A stretch of DNA of 64,000 bases, from NCBI RefSeq assembly GCF_001485575.1, contig NZ_BCNB01000006.1:1984001-2048000 (forward strand). Direction: 5' to 3'. Below, piece by piece: positions 55,662 to 64,000 of this stretch. The notes below the pieces were generated by a model. The model saw only the letters and a program-made list of their open reading frames with translations. It did no database searches and was not told where the DNA came from. Positions within the stretch are counted from its first letter, which is position 1. Every line of letters starts with the position of its first letter. Made by a program: the position numbers and the translations under genes. The DNA comes from Haloarcula sp. CBA1127. Lineage in GTDB: Archaea > Halobacteriota > Halobacteria > Halobacteriales > Haloarculaceae.

Positions 55662-55716
55662 GACTTGAGTAGGGCGTAATTCGGGCGCCGTCTGGCAATG
55701 ACTGTTGTGCTTGTCA

Positions 55717-56964
55717 CTACGATTGCAGTGGTGTCGCGGCGGTCACCTCATCTACGGTTTCATGTGCCTGCTGGACGATGTCTTTGATCCAAATATACTC
55801 GTAGGTACTTACTCGACCGAGATTGAACATATTCTCATACGCGTTCAGTTGGCCGTTCATCTCGTTGAACGTCTCGATCTCTGATTCGACGGGGAGCGGA
55901 TAGGCCCGCGGCGCACGCCGCACCTTTGCGTCTTTCACCGTGGCCTCAACGCCCTGTTCGTTGAGGAACGAGAGCAGGGACTCTTCGAACCACTCTGTAG
56001 AGCGACCCCAGATATCCTCATCGATGAAACATGGGAATTCGACGGTCAAAATGTACTCGCCGTCCGGGATGTCCTGCGGCGTGAAATCGTAGTCAGTAAT
56101 ACGGGTAAACTCGTAGTCGTTCGGGAAATACCCCCAACTCACGTGTTCGGGGAACAGTCTCTCAGAGGCTTCGATGTGGGCACCCAGTATTGCCATACTC
56201 CGATACTGTAAGGATTCGTCAGCATCTACCAGCAAGCTTGGATCGATCGTACTGACGAATATGTCACTAGAGATCACATCCCCACTCTCGGTCGTGACAC
56301 CTTCGATTTCAGCTCCGGCCGTCTCGAATCCGGTTGCCCCGTCGTAAATGACATCACAATCCGCAACCATCTCCTTGAGGACTGTCGAATACTTCTTCTG
56401 TGGATACTTCGCGGCTCCATCGAAAAACGAATCCTCAGTGTCGGGAAAACTGATTTTGAAATCGAACCAGTCGCCGGTAATGCGGGTAGGGTCGATCCCC
56501 CAGTGCTTGTTCGTGTAGTTCTTGTAATATCGGTTGTACAGCCGCTCTCCGACCTGCCGACGCATATATGACTCGAAGTAATCGGCGTCAGTTTTCCCCT
56601 CCGCGGCCGCTAACTCTTCTTCGATCTCTTCGGCGTCGTCCCAGAGCGATATATTCGACCGTGTGACGGGGTAATTGTGTGGTTCGTCTATCGTTCCTGT
56701 TGGATATGTTTTCGCATAGAACGTATGGTCGTCTAGGTCGGTAAATCGCCGAAACAGGTCACCCACAATGGCCTCTTCCTCGGAGTCATAAAAGAGAAGA
56801 TGTGGTGCAGAGTCACAGTGATACCCTGAATCAAATTCAATCTCTCTGAGAAGCCCACCGATTTCTCCCTTCTCGAGAACCGTCACGTCATACCCGCGTT
56901 CGCTGAGAAGGTACCCAGTTGTACACCCAGCCACGCCCGCACCAATCACTGTTACAGTCGTCAT
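55717..56964 (-). CDS. UDP-galactopyranose mutase-like flavoprotein
   Basis: The 415-residue protein begins with the FAD Rossmann loop VTVIGAGVAGCTTGYLLSER. Mutase-like wording follows: EKGEIGGLLREIEFDSGYHC, then YNRYYKNYTNKHWGIDPTRI (the Tyr-x-x-Lys-x-Trp-Gly motif) and KYPQKKYSTVLKEM. Such enzymes convert UDP-galactopyranose to UDP-galactofuranose or act on a related sugar. At 415 residues it is slightly longer than bacterial Glf, and other NAD(P)-binding amine-oxidase-like proteins are possible. Placement beside GT4 and GT2 genes supports nucleotide-sugar supply for a surface glycan. Confidence 0.72.
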   Translation of the reverse strand: MTTVTVIGAGVAGCTTGYLLSERGYDVTVLEKGEIGGLLREIEFDSGYHCDSAPHLLFYDSEEEAIVGDLFRRFTDLDDHTFYAKTYPTGTIDEPHNYPVTRSNISLWDDAEEIEEELAAAEGKTDADYFESYMRRQVGERLYNRYYKNYTNKHWGIDPTRITGDWFDFKISFPDTEDSFFDGAAKYPQKKYSTVLKEMVADCDVIYDGATGFETAGAEIEGVTTESGDVISSDIFVSTIDPSLLVDADESLQYRSMAILGAHIEASERLFPEHVSWGYFPNDYEFTRITDYDFTPQDIPDGEYILTVEFPCFIDEDIWGRSTEWFEESLLSFLNEQGVEATVKDAKVRRAPRAYPLPVESEIETFNEMNGQLNAYENMFNLGRVSTYEYIWIKDIVQQAHETVDEVTAATPLQS

Positions 56965-57367
56965 AGTATTCGGTGGGGTGACATATTCATCCCGGATATA
57001 TCAATTTACGGGACAGAACGGGGTTATCAGATCCACGCTCTGCGCAAACTGCCAGAATACATCTTATCAAATATCTGCTGGGCCAGATTCGGACTGCGGG
57101 CACCTGCCGGCGGAGGCGTCGTTCACCACCGCTGCTGAACCGTACACGCAGCTTAAATCCCCGCGACTCCAGTCTATCGCGACAGTTGTGAGTTTGCCTC
57201 CGCGTAGCGGAATACTATCGGGGGTCGTGACCGTCCTGAGTGACCACTGCAACCTGTTTACCCCCGATACCGTCGGTCCATTGCCGTTTCGAAACGCAGT
57301 CGGACTCGTCTTGTAAACTATAAAATACAATATACTTACATTACCGAGTATCATTACATCGGATACA
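56965..57367. other. Divergent intergenic region between mutase-like and GT2 genes
   Basis: 403 bases. The right end has an A/T tract (ACTATAAAATACAATATACTT near 57316-57336) suited to a GT2 promoter. Open frames on both strands lack coding bias. I see no RNA or repeat. Confidence 0.45.
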
Positions 57368-58267
57368 ATGGGTGCTCCGTACGTCGTCTCCGCTGTTGTT
57401 ACATGGAATAATTACGATGACACGCGCGCCTGTCTGGATTCACTGCTCACGCTGGACTACCCGAACCACGACATTGTGCTCGTAGACAACGGGTCTACAG
57501 ACGGTTCGGCAGACCGACTGGAAACCGAGTACGAATCAGTTGAGTTGATTAGAACCGGTGAAAACCTTGGCTACGCGGGCGGAATGAACGTCGGTACGCG
57601 CAAGGCCCTCGAACTTGGTGCTGCGTATGTCTGGCAACTGAACAACGATGTCGTCATCCCGGACGAGTCGCTCCTGTCTGACCTCGTCGAGACAATGCAA
57701 TCGAACTCGGACATCGGTATGCTCACACCGCTAGTCACAGAGTACCCCGATACCGACACTGTCTGGTTCCAGAAGGGAATGATTGATTGGAAAACGGGAA
57801 ACACTGACCACGTTGACGCTACACCTAGCGGTTCGGACGGACTCATTTACAACGATTACATCCCGAACTGTAGCTTGCTCTTCCCGGCACATGTACTGGA
57901 CGAGGTTGGACTGCTCCCTGAAGACTACTTTCTCTACTACGACGATGTCGAACACGCGGTCCGGATACAGGACGCGGGGTACGAACTGGTGACGGACACC
58001 ACGTCCCGAATCTACCACAAAGAAAGCAAGAGTTCGAGAGGGGAACTTGGGCCGATGTACTCCTACTACCGGTCCCGGAACATGGTGCTCTTCAGAGAGA
58101 AATTTCGGGAGCGGATCAGTGATCTGTTCCTGTTGTATCTGTTCGCCTGGATGGTCGAGCAGGTTGGGATTCGGGTATACTATGGGGAACTCACAGGGGT
58201 CCGGGGATTAGCTGAAGGACTCCTTGATGGACTCACGCGGGAAAGCGGCAAAGGAAAATACCCCTGA
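57368..58267 (+). CDS. Glycosyltransferase family 2
   Basis: The 299-residue GT-A enzyme starts MGAPYVVSAVVTWNNYDDTR. It carries DIVLVDNGSTDGSADRLE (nucleotide site), NLGYAGGMNVGTRKALELGA and the metal-binding acidic motif in VWQLNNDVVIPDES. After the catalytic domain, DYFLYYDDVEHAVRIQDAGY and a C-terminal segment with a hydrophobic stretch (LFLLYLFAWMVEQVG) allow membrane contact. Wording resembles rhamnosyltransferase or galactofuranosyltransferase-like GT2 enzymes, attractive beside a UDP-galactopyranose-mutase-like gene. Substrate is inferred, not shown. Confidence 0.9.
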   Translation: MGAPYVVSAVVTWNNYDDTRACLDSLLTLDYPNHDIVLVDNGSTDGSADRLETEYESVELIRTGENLGYAGGMNVGTRKALELGAAYVWQLNNDVVIPDESLLSDLVETMQSNSDIGMLTPLVTEYPDTDTVWFQKGMIDWKTGNTDHVDATPSGSDGLIYNDYIPNCSLLFPAHVLDEVGLLPEDYFLYYDDVEHAVRIQDAGYELVTDTTSRIYHKESKSSRGELGPMYSYYRSRNMVLFREKFRERISDLFLLYLFAWMVEQVGIRVYYGELTGVRGLAEGLLDGLTRESGKGKYP

Positions 58268-58464
58268 GTGTCGATAGACCCTCGCTTGAACCGGACCCGT
58301 CTGGGTGAGAAAGCCGACTCGCTTGCTGTCACTGATCGGAACATCGACTGGGGCCGGTAGCTTGGCACGCGGTATTCCGTTTGTCTCGATAGTCTGTGGA
58401 TAGTGGCTACGCGGACAGGTGGTGTCAAATTTGCGAAAGATTAATGCTTCGCTGAACAAACTAA

Positions 58465-59013
58465 ATGACAATGGAACTGACGAGACGCGATGCGCTATAT
58501 GCTCTCGTCATGGGTGGTGGCATCGGGGTCAGTGGAGTCGCGTATGCCGACCGAAAGGCGGCGGAAAATGCAGGTATTGAGAACGAATCTGGGTTTTCGA
58601 CTGACCGACTCCAGACGGTTGTGGCGATCGCCGAAGTCGTGTACCCGACAGAGGTAACCGGAATCGCTGCATTCGTCAAGCAATACGTGACGGGTCTCCG
58701 ACCGGAAAAACAGGCTAGCCTGATTCCGGTCATCGACGCATTCAGTGCTCACGTTCGGGAGATCCACGACCGGCCGTTCTGGGAACTGTCGATTTCAGAC
58801 CGGCAAGTAGCGCTTCAGGAACTGGGTGTCGACCGAATGAGTCCGGACCCGACCGGAACGCTTCCGGAACGTGTCCGATATCATCTGATCAATCAGCTTC
58901 TGTACGGACTGTTTACCGCCCCGAAAGGAAGCAAACTCGTTGGTATCGAAAACCCAGTCGGCTACCCGGGTGGCTATCAGTCGTATCAAACAGCACCAGA
59001 TGTCACAGAATAG
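58465..59013 (+). CDS. Gluconate 2-dehydrogenase subunit 3-like protein with Tat signal
   Basis: The 182-residue protein begins MTMELTRRDALYALVMGGGI, a twin-arginine signal with hydrophobic core ending near VAYA. The mature part has VVAIAEVVYPTEVTGIAAFV and FWELSISDRQVALQELGVDR, the Gluconate_2-dh3 wording, then LLYGLFTAPKGSKLVGIENP and GYPGGYQSY (the conserved end). This small subunit escorts a GMC-type FAD dehydrogenase. Its stop overlaps the next gene's start by 14 bases, so the two are co-translated. The Tat signal on this subunit likely carries the folded large subunit across. Confidence 0.88.
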   Translation: MTMELTRRDALYALVMGGGIGVSGVAYADRKAAENAGIENESGFSTDRLQTVVAIAEVVYPTEVTGIAAFVKQYVTGLRPEKQASLIPVIDAFSAHVREIHDRPFWELSISDRQVALQELGVDRMSPDPTGTLPERVRYHLINQLLYGLFTAPKGSKLVGIENPVGYPGGYQSYQTAPDVTE

Positions 59014-60655
59014 TACAGCTGACCGACGACCATCGAGCGACGCTGACGTCTGTGTGGTCGGTTCAGGTGTGGCCGGTGCGCTGGTCGCGTACACCCTATC
59101 GAGGCGAGGTCACGATGTCGTGATACTCGAGGCAGGACAGCGGTTCGACCCGGGAAACCGTCTCGAACAGATGGAGCAGAGTCTCCGCCCGCATGGCTCA
59201 CTACTGGATATCTGGAACATGGGCGGCCCTCGCGACCAGTATGTCACCTCCGGTGGGGCGTACTACCCGTTGAATCAGACGCGCGTCAAAGCTGTCGGCG
59301 GAACGACCTTACACTGGTTGGGCATTACCCCACGTCTGCATCGGAAAGACTTCGAAATGAACACCAGATACGGTCTCGCAGCGGATTGGCCCATCGACTA
59401 CGAGGATCTCAGGCCGTACTACGCGGCGGCCGAGCAGGAGATGGGGGTTGCCGGCACGCAGGATAACCCGTTCGAACCGCCCAGGGAGGCTGACTACCCG
59501 ATGGATGCCTTTCCAGCGAGTTACTCGGATACACTGTTTGCAGACGCCTGTGATGAACTCGGGATTACGATGCACTCGACCCCACAGGCGCGGAATTCGG
59601 AGGCGTACGACGGACGGAGCCAGTGCGTTGGATTCAGTACGTGTATCCCAGTCTGCCCTTCGGGGGCAAAATACAGTGCTGATGTCCACGTCCGCAAGGC
59701 GGAGGCTGAAGGCGCACGGGTCATAGACCGGGCTCCAGTGCAACGGATCGAACACGACAGCACTGGGGAGACTGTGGACGCGGCTGTGTACGCGACGCCG
59801 AGCGGAGACACCTATCGTCAGGATGCGGATGCGTTCGTGCTCGCCTGCGGGGCCGTGGAAACGCCACGCTTGTTACTGCTCTCTGAGTCCCCACAGTATC
59901 CTGATGGGTTAGCGAATAGTAGCGGTGCCGTCGGCCGGTATTTCATGGACCAGCCAATCGTTTCCGTGACTGGAGAACTAGAGCAGCCGACGAATCAGGA
60001 GCCCATCGGCTACCACACGAGAGAATCACACCAGTTCTACGACCACGATGATCCGCAACCGGGCAGCGTTAAGCTGGTGTTCGAGAACGTAAACCCCGAG
60101 TCCGTCGTCAGACCAATGCTCAGCGGCGGTGATCTGACCTCGCGAGAGAACGTGTTTGACTTCGCTATGGGCGACAGTTGGGGGGACGAAGTCCTCGACA
60201 AAATCGAATCAAACTATCCTAACAATAGAGTCCGTCTGCTCGCGAACCCGGAGTTGCTCCCTCGGAGAGAAAATAGAGTCACGCTGGACGAATCGAAGAC
60301 CGACGATTTCGGGAACCCCGTTCCAGATGTCTCGTGGAATATCGGCTCGCATGCGCGTGAAACGATGGAATTTATCCGAGAGGTTCAGTACGATATCTTC
60401 GACGAGCTGGGGGCAACCATCGTTTCTGAAACCGATCTTGCTGACCCACCCCCTGCCTCACATAAAATGGGAACGACGCGAATGGGAACGAACCCAGAGA
60501 AAAGCGTTGTTACGCCGCAACTCAGGACACACGACCTCGACAACCTCTATATCGCATCGAGCAGCGTGTTCGTGACGGGCGGCGCAATGAATCCCACGCT
60601 TACTATCGCGGCACTGGCACTGAAAGCCGGAGAGCACATCGACAATGCACTGTAA
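59000..60655 (+). CDS. GMC-type FAD oxidoreductase (sugar/alcohol dehydrogenase large subunit)
   Basis: Start ATG 59000 (MSQNSTADRRPSSDADVCVV) gives 551 residues; an upstream GTG adds unlikely residues. FAD loop GSGVAG begins at G21. A cysteine motif in CVGFSTCIPVCPSGAKYS is typical of gluconate/alcohol dehydrogenase-like GMC enzymes. The C-terminal active site has H488 in HKMGTTRMG and N531 in GAMNPTLTIAAL, the conserved His/Asn pair. It probably oxidises a sugar or polyol and passes electrons onward; no cytochrome subunit is in this window. It has no signal peptide, so export would rely on the small subunit's Tat signal. Confidence 0.9.
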   Translation: MSQNSTADRRPSSDADVCVVGSGVAGALVAYTLSRRGHDVVILEAGQRFDPGNRLEQMEQSLRPHGSLLDIWNMGGPRDQYVTSGGAYYPLNQTRVKAVGGTTLHWLGITPRLHRKDFEMNTRYGLAADWPIDYEDLRPYYAAAEQEMGVAGTQDNPFEPPREADYPMDAFPASYSDTLFADACDELGITMHSTPQARNSEAYDGRSQCVGFSTCIPVCPSGAKYSADVHVRKAEAEGARVIDRAPVQRIEHDSTGETVDAAVYATPSGDTYRQDADAFVLACGAVETPRLLLLSESPQYPDGLANSSGAVGRYFMDQPIVSVTGELEQPTNQEPIGYHTRESHQFYDHDDPQPGSVKLVFENVNPESVVRPMLSGGDLTSRENVFDFAMGDSWGDEVLDKIESNYPNNRVRLLANPELLPRRENRVTLDESKTDDFGNPVPDVSWNIGSHARETMEFIREVQYDIFDELGATIVSETDLADPPPASHKMGTTRMGTNPEKSVVTPQLRTHDLDNLYIASSSVFVTGGAMNPTLTIAALALKAGEHIDNAL

Positions 60656-61020
60656 GTGATCCTCATGCACTGTGCCACTACAAATAAGGCTTGTTCCGCG
60701 TGGTCTTTACGGTGCAGTCTGTTGCAGGGTGGCGAACATAACGAGGAGGAGATAGGGGATTCGGTGGCTGGCAGTAGATCCACTCTGCTGCACTGTCCCG
60801 ATAATCTGTGTGACTGCCGTGCCGTGAAACCGTCACTCTGCTACTGTCGATTCCGTGAGGGGGATGTCGTCGCAACACCGACACAGTGGCTGGCTCACGC
60901 ATTCTGGATGTCACCATCTTCGCCACCAAACAGGGACTCCAGACTACACGGCCAGCAGAAACAGGGTGTGCTGCGTCCCGTTGGTGACATTTCGTATTCT
61001 GGAGTGCGTGATTGGCACTC
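60656..61020. other. Intergenic, 365 bp, no supported gene
   Basis: Two frames, 60656-61024 plus and 60678-61022 minus, overlap each other entirely and neither has coding bias or known motifs. No hairpin or TATA stood out apart from ATTTCGTATTC near 60988-60998. Confidence 0.45.
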
Positions 61021-62973
61021 ATGAGACATAATATACGGTCACTGGTACACCGAGCGTTCTTTCCAACTGCGCTGGTCGCAGGAACAGCGACTGTGCTCTT
61101 TGTCAGTTACAGTCTAAGTGCCGTCATTGGTATCCGGGGACTGTACGCCCTTATCGGACTCTGCATCGGGTGCATCATTTACTATGGCTACCAGTTTACA
61201 GAGCCAGCGGACGTGAGTGGACCGGCCCTTCGATGGGCAAATAAAAGCGTTTACCTGATCACGCTGGCCGCTGTTGTCGTCGCACATCAGACGGACCATC
61301 GCCTGCTCGTTCTTGTGGTGGCATTGCCGCTCGGGTATCTGCTCGTAGTGTACCAGCTCCTCGCTGGGGCTACAACGCGTGTTGCACTCCCACAGGCGAT
61401 CAGTTTGTTTTTGATTTCGCCGGTTACGAAATACCTCACACTCGGATTTTACTTCTCTGGTGGGGACACGCTCTTTCATGTCCATCATATCGAGCGCTTG
61501 CTAACCGACGGGAGCGTCATGGCGATCAGCGGGGAATATATCGGACATGGCCTGTACAGCTATTTTCCCGGCTTACACCTGTTTATTGGCAGTCTCAGCT
61601 CGATAACGGGTCTCGACGCATACGGTGCCCTTCTGACTGGTGGGACGCTCGTTTATGGCGTCCTGGTTATTCTGTTGCTGTACGTCTTCGCGCGGGTGGC
61701 GCTCCAGTGGTCTCGAGTGGCGCTGTATGTGGCCCTCAGTGCAACACTTCTGTACCCGCTGTCGTACTTTGCGACGTACTTCTTCCCACAGGCGCTTGCC
61801 GTTCCGCTACTGATATTTGTCATCTATATCGGGTTCAGAGCGACGGCGTCACAGAACAGCCGACCGCTCAACTGGACAGCGACAGGGCTGTTAGTGATGG
61901 GGAGCGCTGTTTTCACTCACCACCTGTCGTTTATCCTTTTGACGCCGATAATTACCATTCTGGCGTTACTGCCGATTGCCGTTAGTGTGTTCCGAGATCG
62001 CGAGTTCAATCGTGACAGTCTGTTCCATCCACAGATATTCCCACTCGTTGCGGGGTGGATTGCCGCAGTAACCTACTGGACTGTGGTTGCAGATTCGTTT
62101 ATTATAAACTTCTCACTGGCTATCCGTTCGATTCTCGAAGGGTTCCTGATTGCCGAGTCATCATCGGAAGCGGCGGGGTTCATCGCCTTCGGAACCACCG
62201 TTCCGGAACAGACAGTCGAGACCGCAGTACTGAATCTCCTCTCAGTCAACAGCCTGTATCTCCTCTCGATGACGGCGGTCTATGCTATCGGACTCGCCTT
62301 TTTATTACAGCGGTACCCGAAGTACAGACATTCGCTGAGCGTTATACTGCTTGCCGTTCTCGCGGCACCAATCGTATTCAAGACTCCGTTCGTGTTTCCC
62401 GGCCTGTCTCGGTCACGAATGCCGTTTGCGTTCTTCTTTCCGCTGGTCTTCGGACTGGGTCTGTACCGGCTGGTCCGCAGCACCGCGTCTCGACCTGCAT
62501 TCCGGGTCGTCCCAGTCCTCGTCTTTGTGTTGTTAGCAGCCACGACACCGTTGTTTGTCTGGGCTGGTGACGATCTGTATCGGATTCACGATCCACCGAA
62601 CGGGCCACCGCAAGGGCAGGTCGAGTTTTCCGAGTCGGAGATGGAATCGTTTCAGGAGGTCAATCAGTTCAAGCGATCGCACGGGGTTCCCATTCAGACT
62701 GCCTGGGTCGATGCGCTCGCGATTGAGCGCTACGGCGGCACGTCGGTTGGACGTGCGACTGTCGACAATGGGACACTGCGGGCTGAAAATGGCTATCTCC
62801 TCTACAGGGACTCCTGGACTGACCATCCGGTCGTATTCGATTTCGAGAGCGGGAAGATACTGATATCTGAAGAGTGGCTCCGAGCGGAGTCAACAACTAA
62901 CAATCAGGTGTATGATTCAGGACAGCATGGAATCATCTGGAAGCGTGATGAGGTTGTCCTCGGGTCGTCGTGA
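61021..62973 (+). CDS. GT-C-like polytopic glycosyltransferase
   Basis: ATG 61021 (MRHNIRSLVHRAFFPTALVA) is preferred to a TTG nine bases upstream, giving 650 residues. About a dozen helices fill residues 15-520. An outer loop after an early helix has YFSGGDTLFHVHHIERLLTD followed by GLYSYFPGLHLFIGS, matching the acidic/His loop of archaeal GT-C membrane glycosyltransferases. The C-terminal soluble part has SVGRATVDNG and ends NQVYDSGQHGIIWKRDEVVL. It likely uses a dolichyl-phosphate sugar at the outer face. It is similar in type to the 20968 protein. Confidence 0.78.
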   Translation: MRHNIRSLVHRAFFPTALVAGTATVLFVSYSLSAVIGIRGLYALIGLCIGCIIYYGYQFTEPADVSGPALRWANKSVYLITLAAVVVAHQTDHRLLVLVVALPLGYLLVVYQLLAGATTRVALPQAISLFLISPVTKYLTLGFYFSGGDTLFHVHHIERLLTDGSVMAISGEYIGHGLYSYFPGLHLFIGSLSSITGLDAYGALLTGGTLVYGVLVILLLYVFARVALQWSRVALYVALSATLLYPLSYFATYFFPQALAVPLLIFVIYIGFRATASQNSRPLNWTATGLLVMGSAVFTHHLSFILLTPIITILALLPIAVSVFRDREFNRDSLFHPQIFPLVAGWIAAVTYWTVVADSFIINFSLAIRSILEGFLIAESSSEAAGFIAFGTTVPEQTVETAVLNLLSVNSLYLLSMTAVYAIGLAFLLQRYPKYRHSLSVILLAVLAAPIVFKTPFVFPGLSRSRMPFAFFFPLVFGLGLYRLVRSTASRPAFRVVPVLVFVLLAATTPLFVWAGDDLYRIHDPPNGPPQGQVEFSESEMESFQEVNQFKRSHGVPIQTAWVDALAIERYGGTSVGRATVDNGTLRAENGYLLYRDSWTDHPVVFDFESGKILISEEWLRAESTTNNQVYDSGQHGIIWKRDEVVLGSS

Positions 62974-63038
62974 ACGGGACTGTCCAGCTTACGATTCGAA
63001 GGGGTTCAGGACCCGTACAACCTGAACTCAAAGTCCAC

Positions 63039-63878
63039 CTACCCACTATCTGTGGCCGGTACGTTCCATAACAACACGATCAGCAGGCCGAGCATGACGC
63101 CACCGTATAGAATCTGAACCGTCTGCCCGCTGTCCGTCGCTACACTGATCTGTTTCAGGGAGAGTAAGGCTTCGATGCCGCGCCGACGAAACACGAATCG
63201 CGGGACGAGGTCAAGCACGTCGAAGAAAACGCTGATGCCAGAACCGGTGAGCAACCAGACAATACTGGCGAAAGAGAGAGACCGGCCTGGCGTTCTTGGG
63301 AATGGCCCTTTCTCGGATACGGCACGAATAGCCGACAACCCCTCGTACAATCGGGAATTTCGAAACAATGGATAACAGAGGCTAATCGCGAGTCCCCCGA
63401 GAAGCACCACAGAGACAAAAAGATTCACCAGTAACACGAGCGCTCTCGGATAGAACCGCCCAGTATTCGTGATCACGTACACCCACGAGAATGCTGCTGC
63501 CGAAAACAGCACAGCACCGGTTCCGCGCAGTCCATACTCTCGGAGAAGCTTGATAAGCTGGGTTTTTCCCAAACGTTCCCTGTACCGTCGCTCTGTGGTA
63601 AAGAGCGCACACCAGCCACCGACTGTCAGTAGTAACAGATCTGTAAGGGGGCTTACTCCGGTCAGGAGTATATCGAAGAGCACCCCAAGTCCGATTCCGA
63701 TCAGCGCGAGTGGCCCCAGCAACATGCCGGAAACTGCTGCGATTGTCATTTCCGGAAAGACAAAGATGAATGGACCTGTAATCGCCAGCGGTGACGCGGT
63801 AAGGAACTCTACCCCCGCAAGCAACACCGCGGGAAGCACTGCGGGGACTAGCACGGATTTGAGTGTGCCCGTATTCAT
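63039..63878 (-). CDS. Polytopic membrane protein, unknown function
   Basis: The 279-residue protein has roughly eight hydrophobic segments. It begins MNTGTLKSVLVPAVLPAVLL, has GPLALIGIGLGVLFDILLTG in the first half (reminiscent of MASE1-like membrane sensor domains or ECF-transporter S-components, not conclusive) and a cytosolic loop rich in Arg and Glu (TTERRYRERLGKTQLIKLLR). No catalytic motif. It is convergent with the GT-C gene, 65 bases away; the window ends about 120 bases upstream of its start. Confidence 0.72.
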   Translation of the reverse strand: MNTGTLKSVLVPAVLPAVLLAGVEFLTASPLAITGPFIFVFPEMTIAAVSGMLLGPLALIGIGLGVLFDILLTGVSPLTDLLLLTVGGWCALFTTERRYRERLGKTQLIKLLREYGLRGTGAVLFSAAAFSWVYVITNTGRFYPRALVLLVNLFVSVVLLGGLAISLCYPLFRNSRLYEGLSAIRAVSEKGPFPRTPGRSLSFASIVWLLTGSGISVFFDVLDLVPRFVFRRRGIEALLSLKQISVATDSGQTVQILYGGVMLGLLIVLLWNVPATDSG

Positions 63879-64000
63879 AATGAACTGAATAGTCTATTTA
63901 TTCTTCTCTCAGCTCATACTTCAGCTGATAGTACTGTTATTCTTTGGTTGACCCAGCTGGTTTGTGCTATCTGGCTTCGGTATGTGGGTAGCAGTTGCCT

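Noticed and set aside
60656-61024. 122-codon plus and 114-codon minus frames
   Set aside because: They overlap each other, show no motif and no haloarchaeal codon pattern.

Overview
This window is haloarchaeal chromosomal DNA. The proteins are acidic, flanking coding DNA is GC-rich, secreted proteins carry Tat-type twin-arginine or lipobox signals, one protein ends in a PGF-CTERM anchor, and there are haloarchaeal-type tRNAs and an IS6-family element. The gene set looks Haloarcula-like, but the genus is only an inference.

Left part (1-16713) is mostly conserved genes. It has the 3' end of an enoyl-CoA hydratase, tRNA-Glu, a decayed PQQ-propeller piece, a Tat lipoprotein, a two-domain sugar-1-phosphate nucleotidyltransferase/acyltransferase, a 59-residue zinc protein, a long-chain acyl-CoA ligase and a YjbQ protein. 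The tightly overlapping stress operon PrkA-PrkA-YeaH(DUF444)-SpoVR follows, then two conserved haloarchaeal proteins.

The first glycan region (17001-29658) is markedly AT-richer. It holds four GT4 glycosyltransferases, a GT-C-like membrane protein, an alkaline-phosphatase/sulfatase-superfamily enzyme, a polysaccharide pyruvyl transferase and a Wzx-like flippase. It ends in genomic scar tissue: the C-terminal relic of a sugar nucleotidylyltransferase, tandem 84-bp copies of a transposase 3' end, an intact IS6-family element and a second, decayed IS6 copy.

Middle part (29919-38714): a DUF457-like membrane protein, a lipoprotein, a YbaK-like deacylase, an aspartoacylase-like enzyme, a DUF309 protein and tRNA-Leu(CAA). 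Repeats of the tRNA 3' end and a long hairpin follow the tRNA. Next come two tandem paralogous secreted surface proteins, only the second with a PGF-CTERM anchor, and a 46-residue zinc-ribbon protein.

Right part (39178-63878) is a long cell-envelope region. One block contains a DUF1616 protein, two paralogous membrane proteins with Ig-like ectodomains and DUF4129-like tails, a large multi-spanning membrane protein, and a LolD/MacB-type ABC ATPase with a very large FtsX-type permease carrying extra Ig/CARDB-like ectodomains. A second block has a phosphatase-superfamily enzyme, a Tat lipoprotein with a fibre-like N-terminal region, a second DUF1616 protein, GT4 and GT2 glycosyltransferases, a UDP-galactopyranose-mutase-like enzyme, a GMC oxidoreductase with its Tat-bearing small subunit, a GT-C protein and a polytopic protein. 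The repeated pairing of DUF1616 with envelope and glycan genes, and the ABC exporter with matching ectodomains, is the best candidate here for an uncharacterised surface-assembly system.
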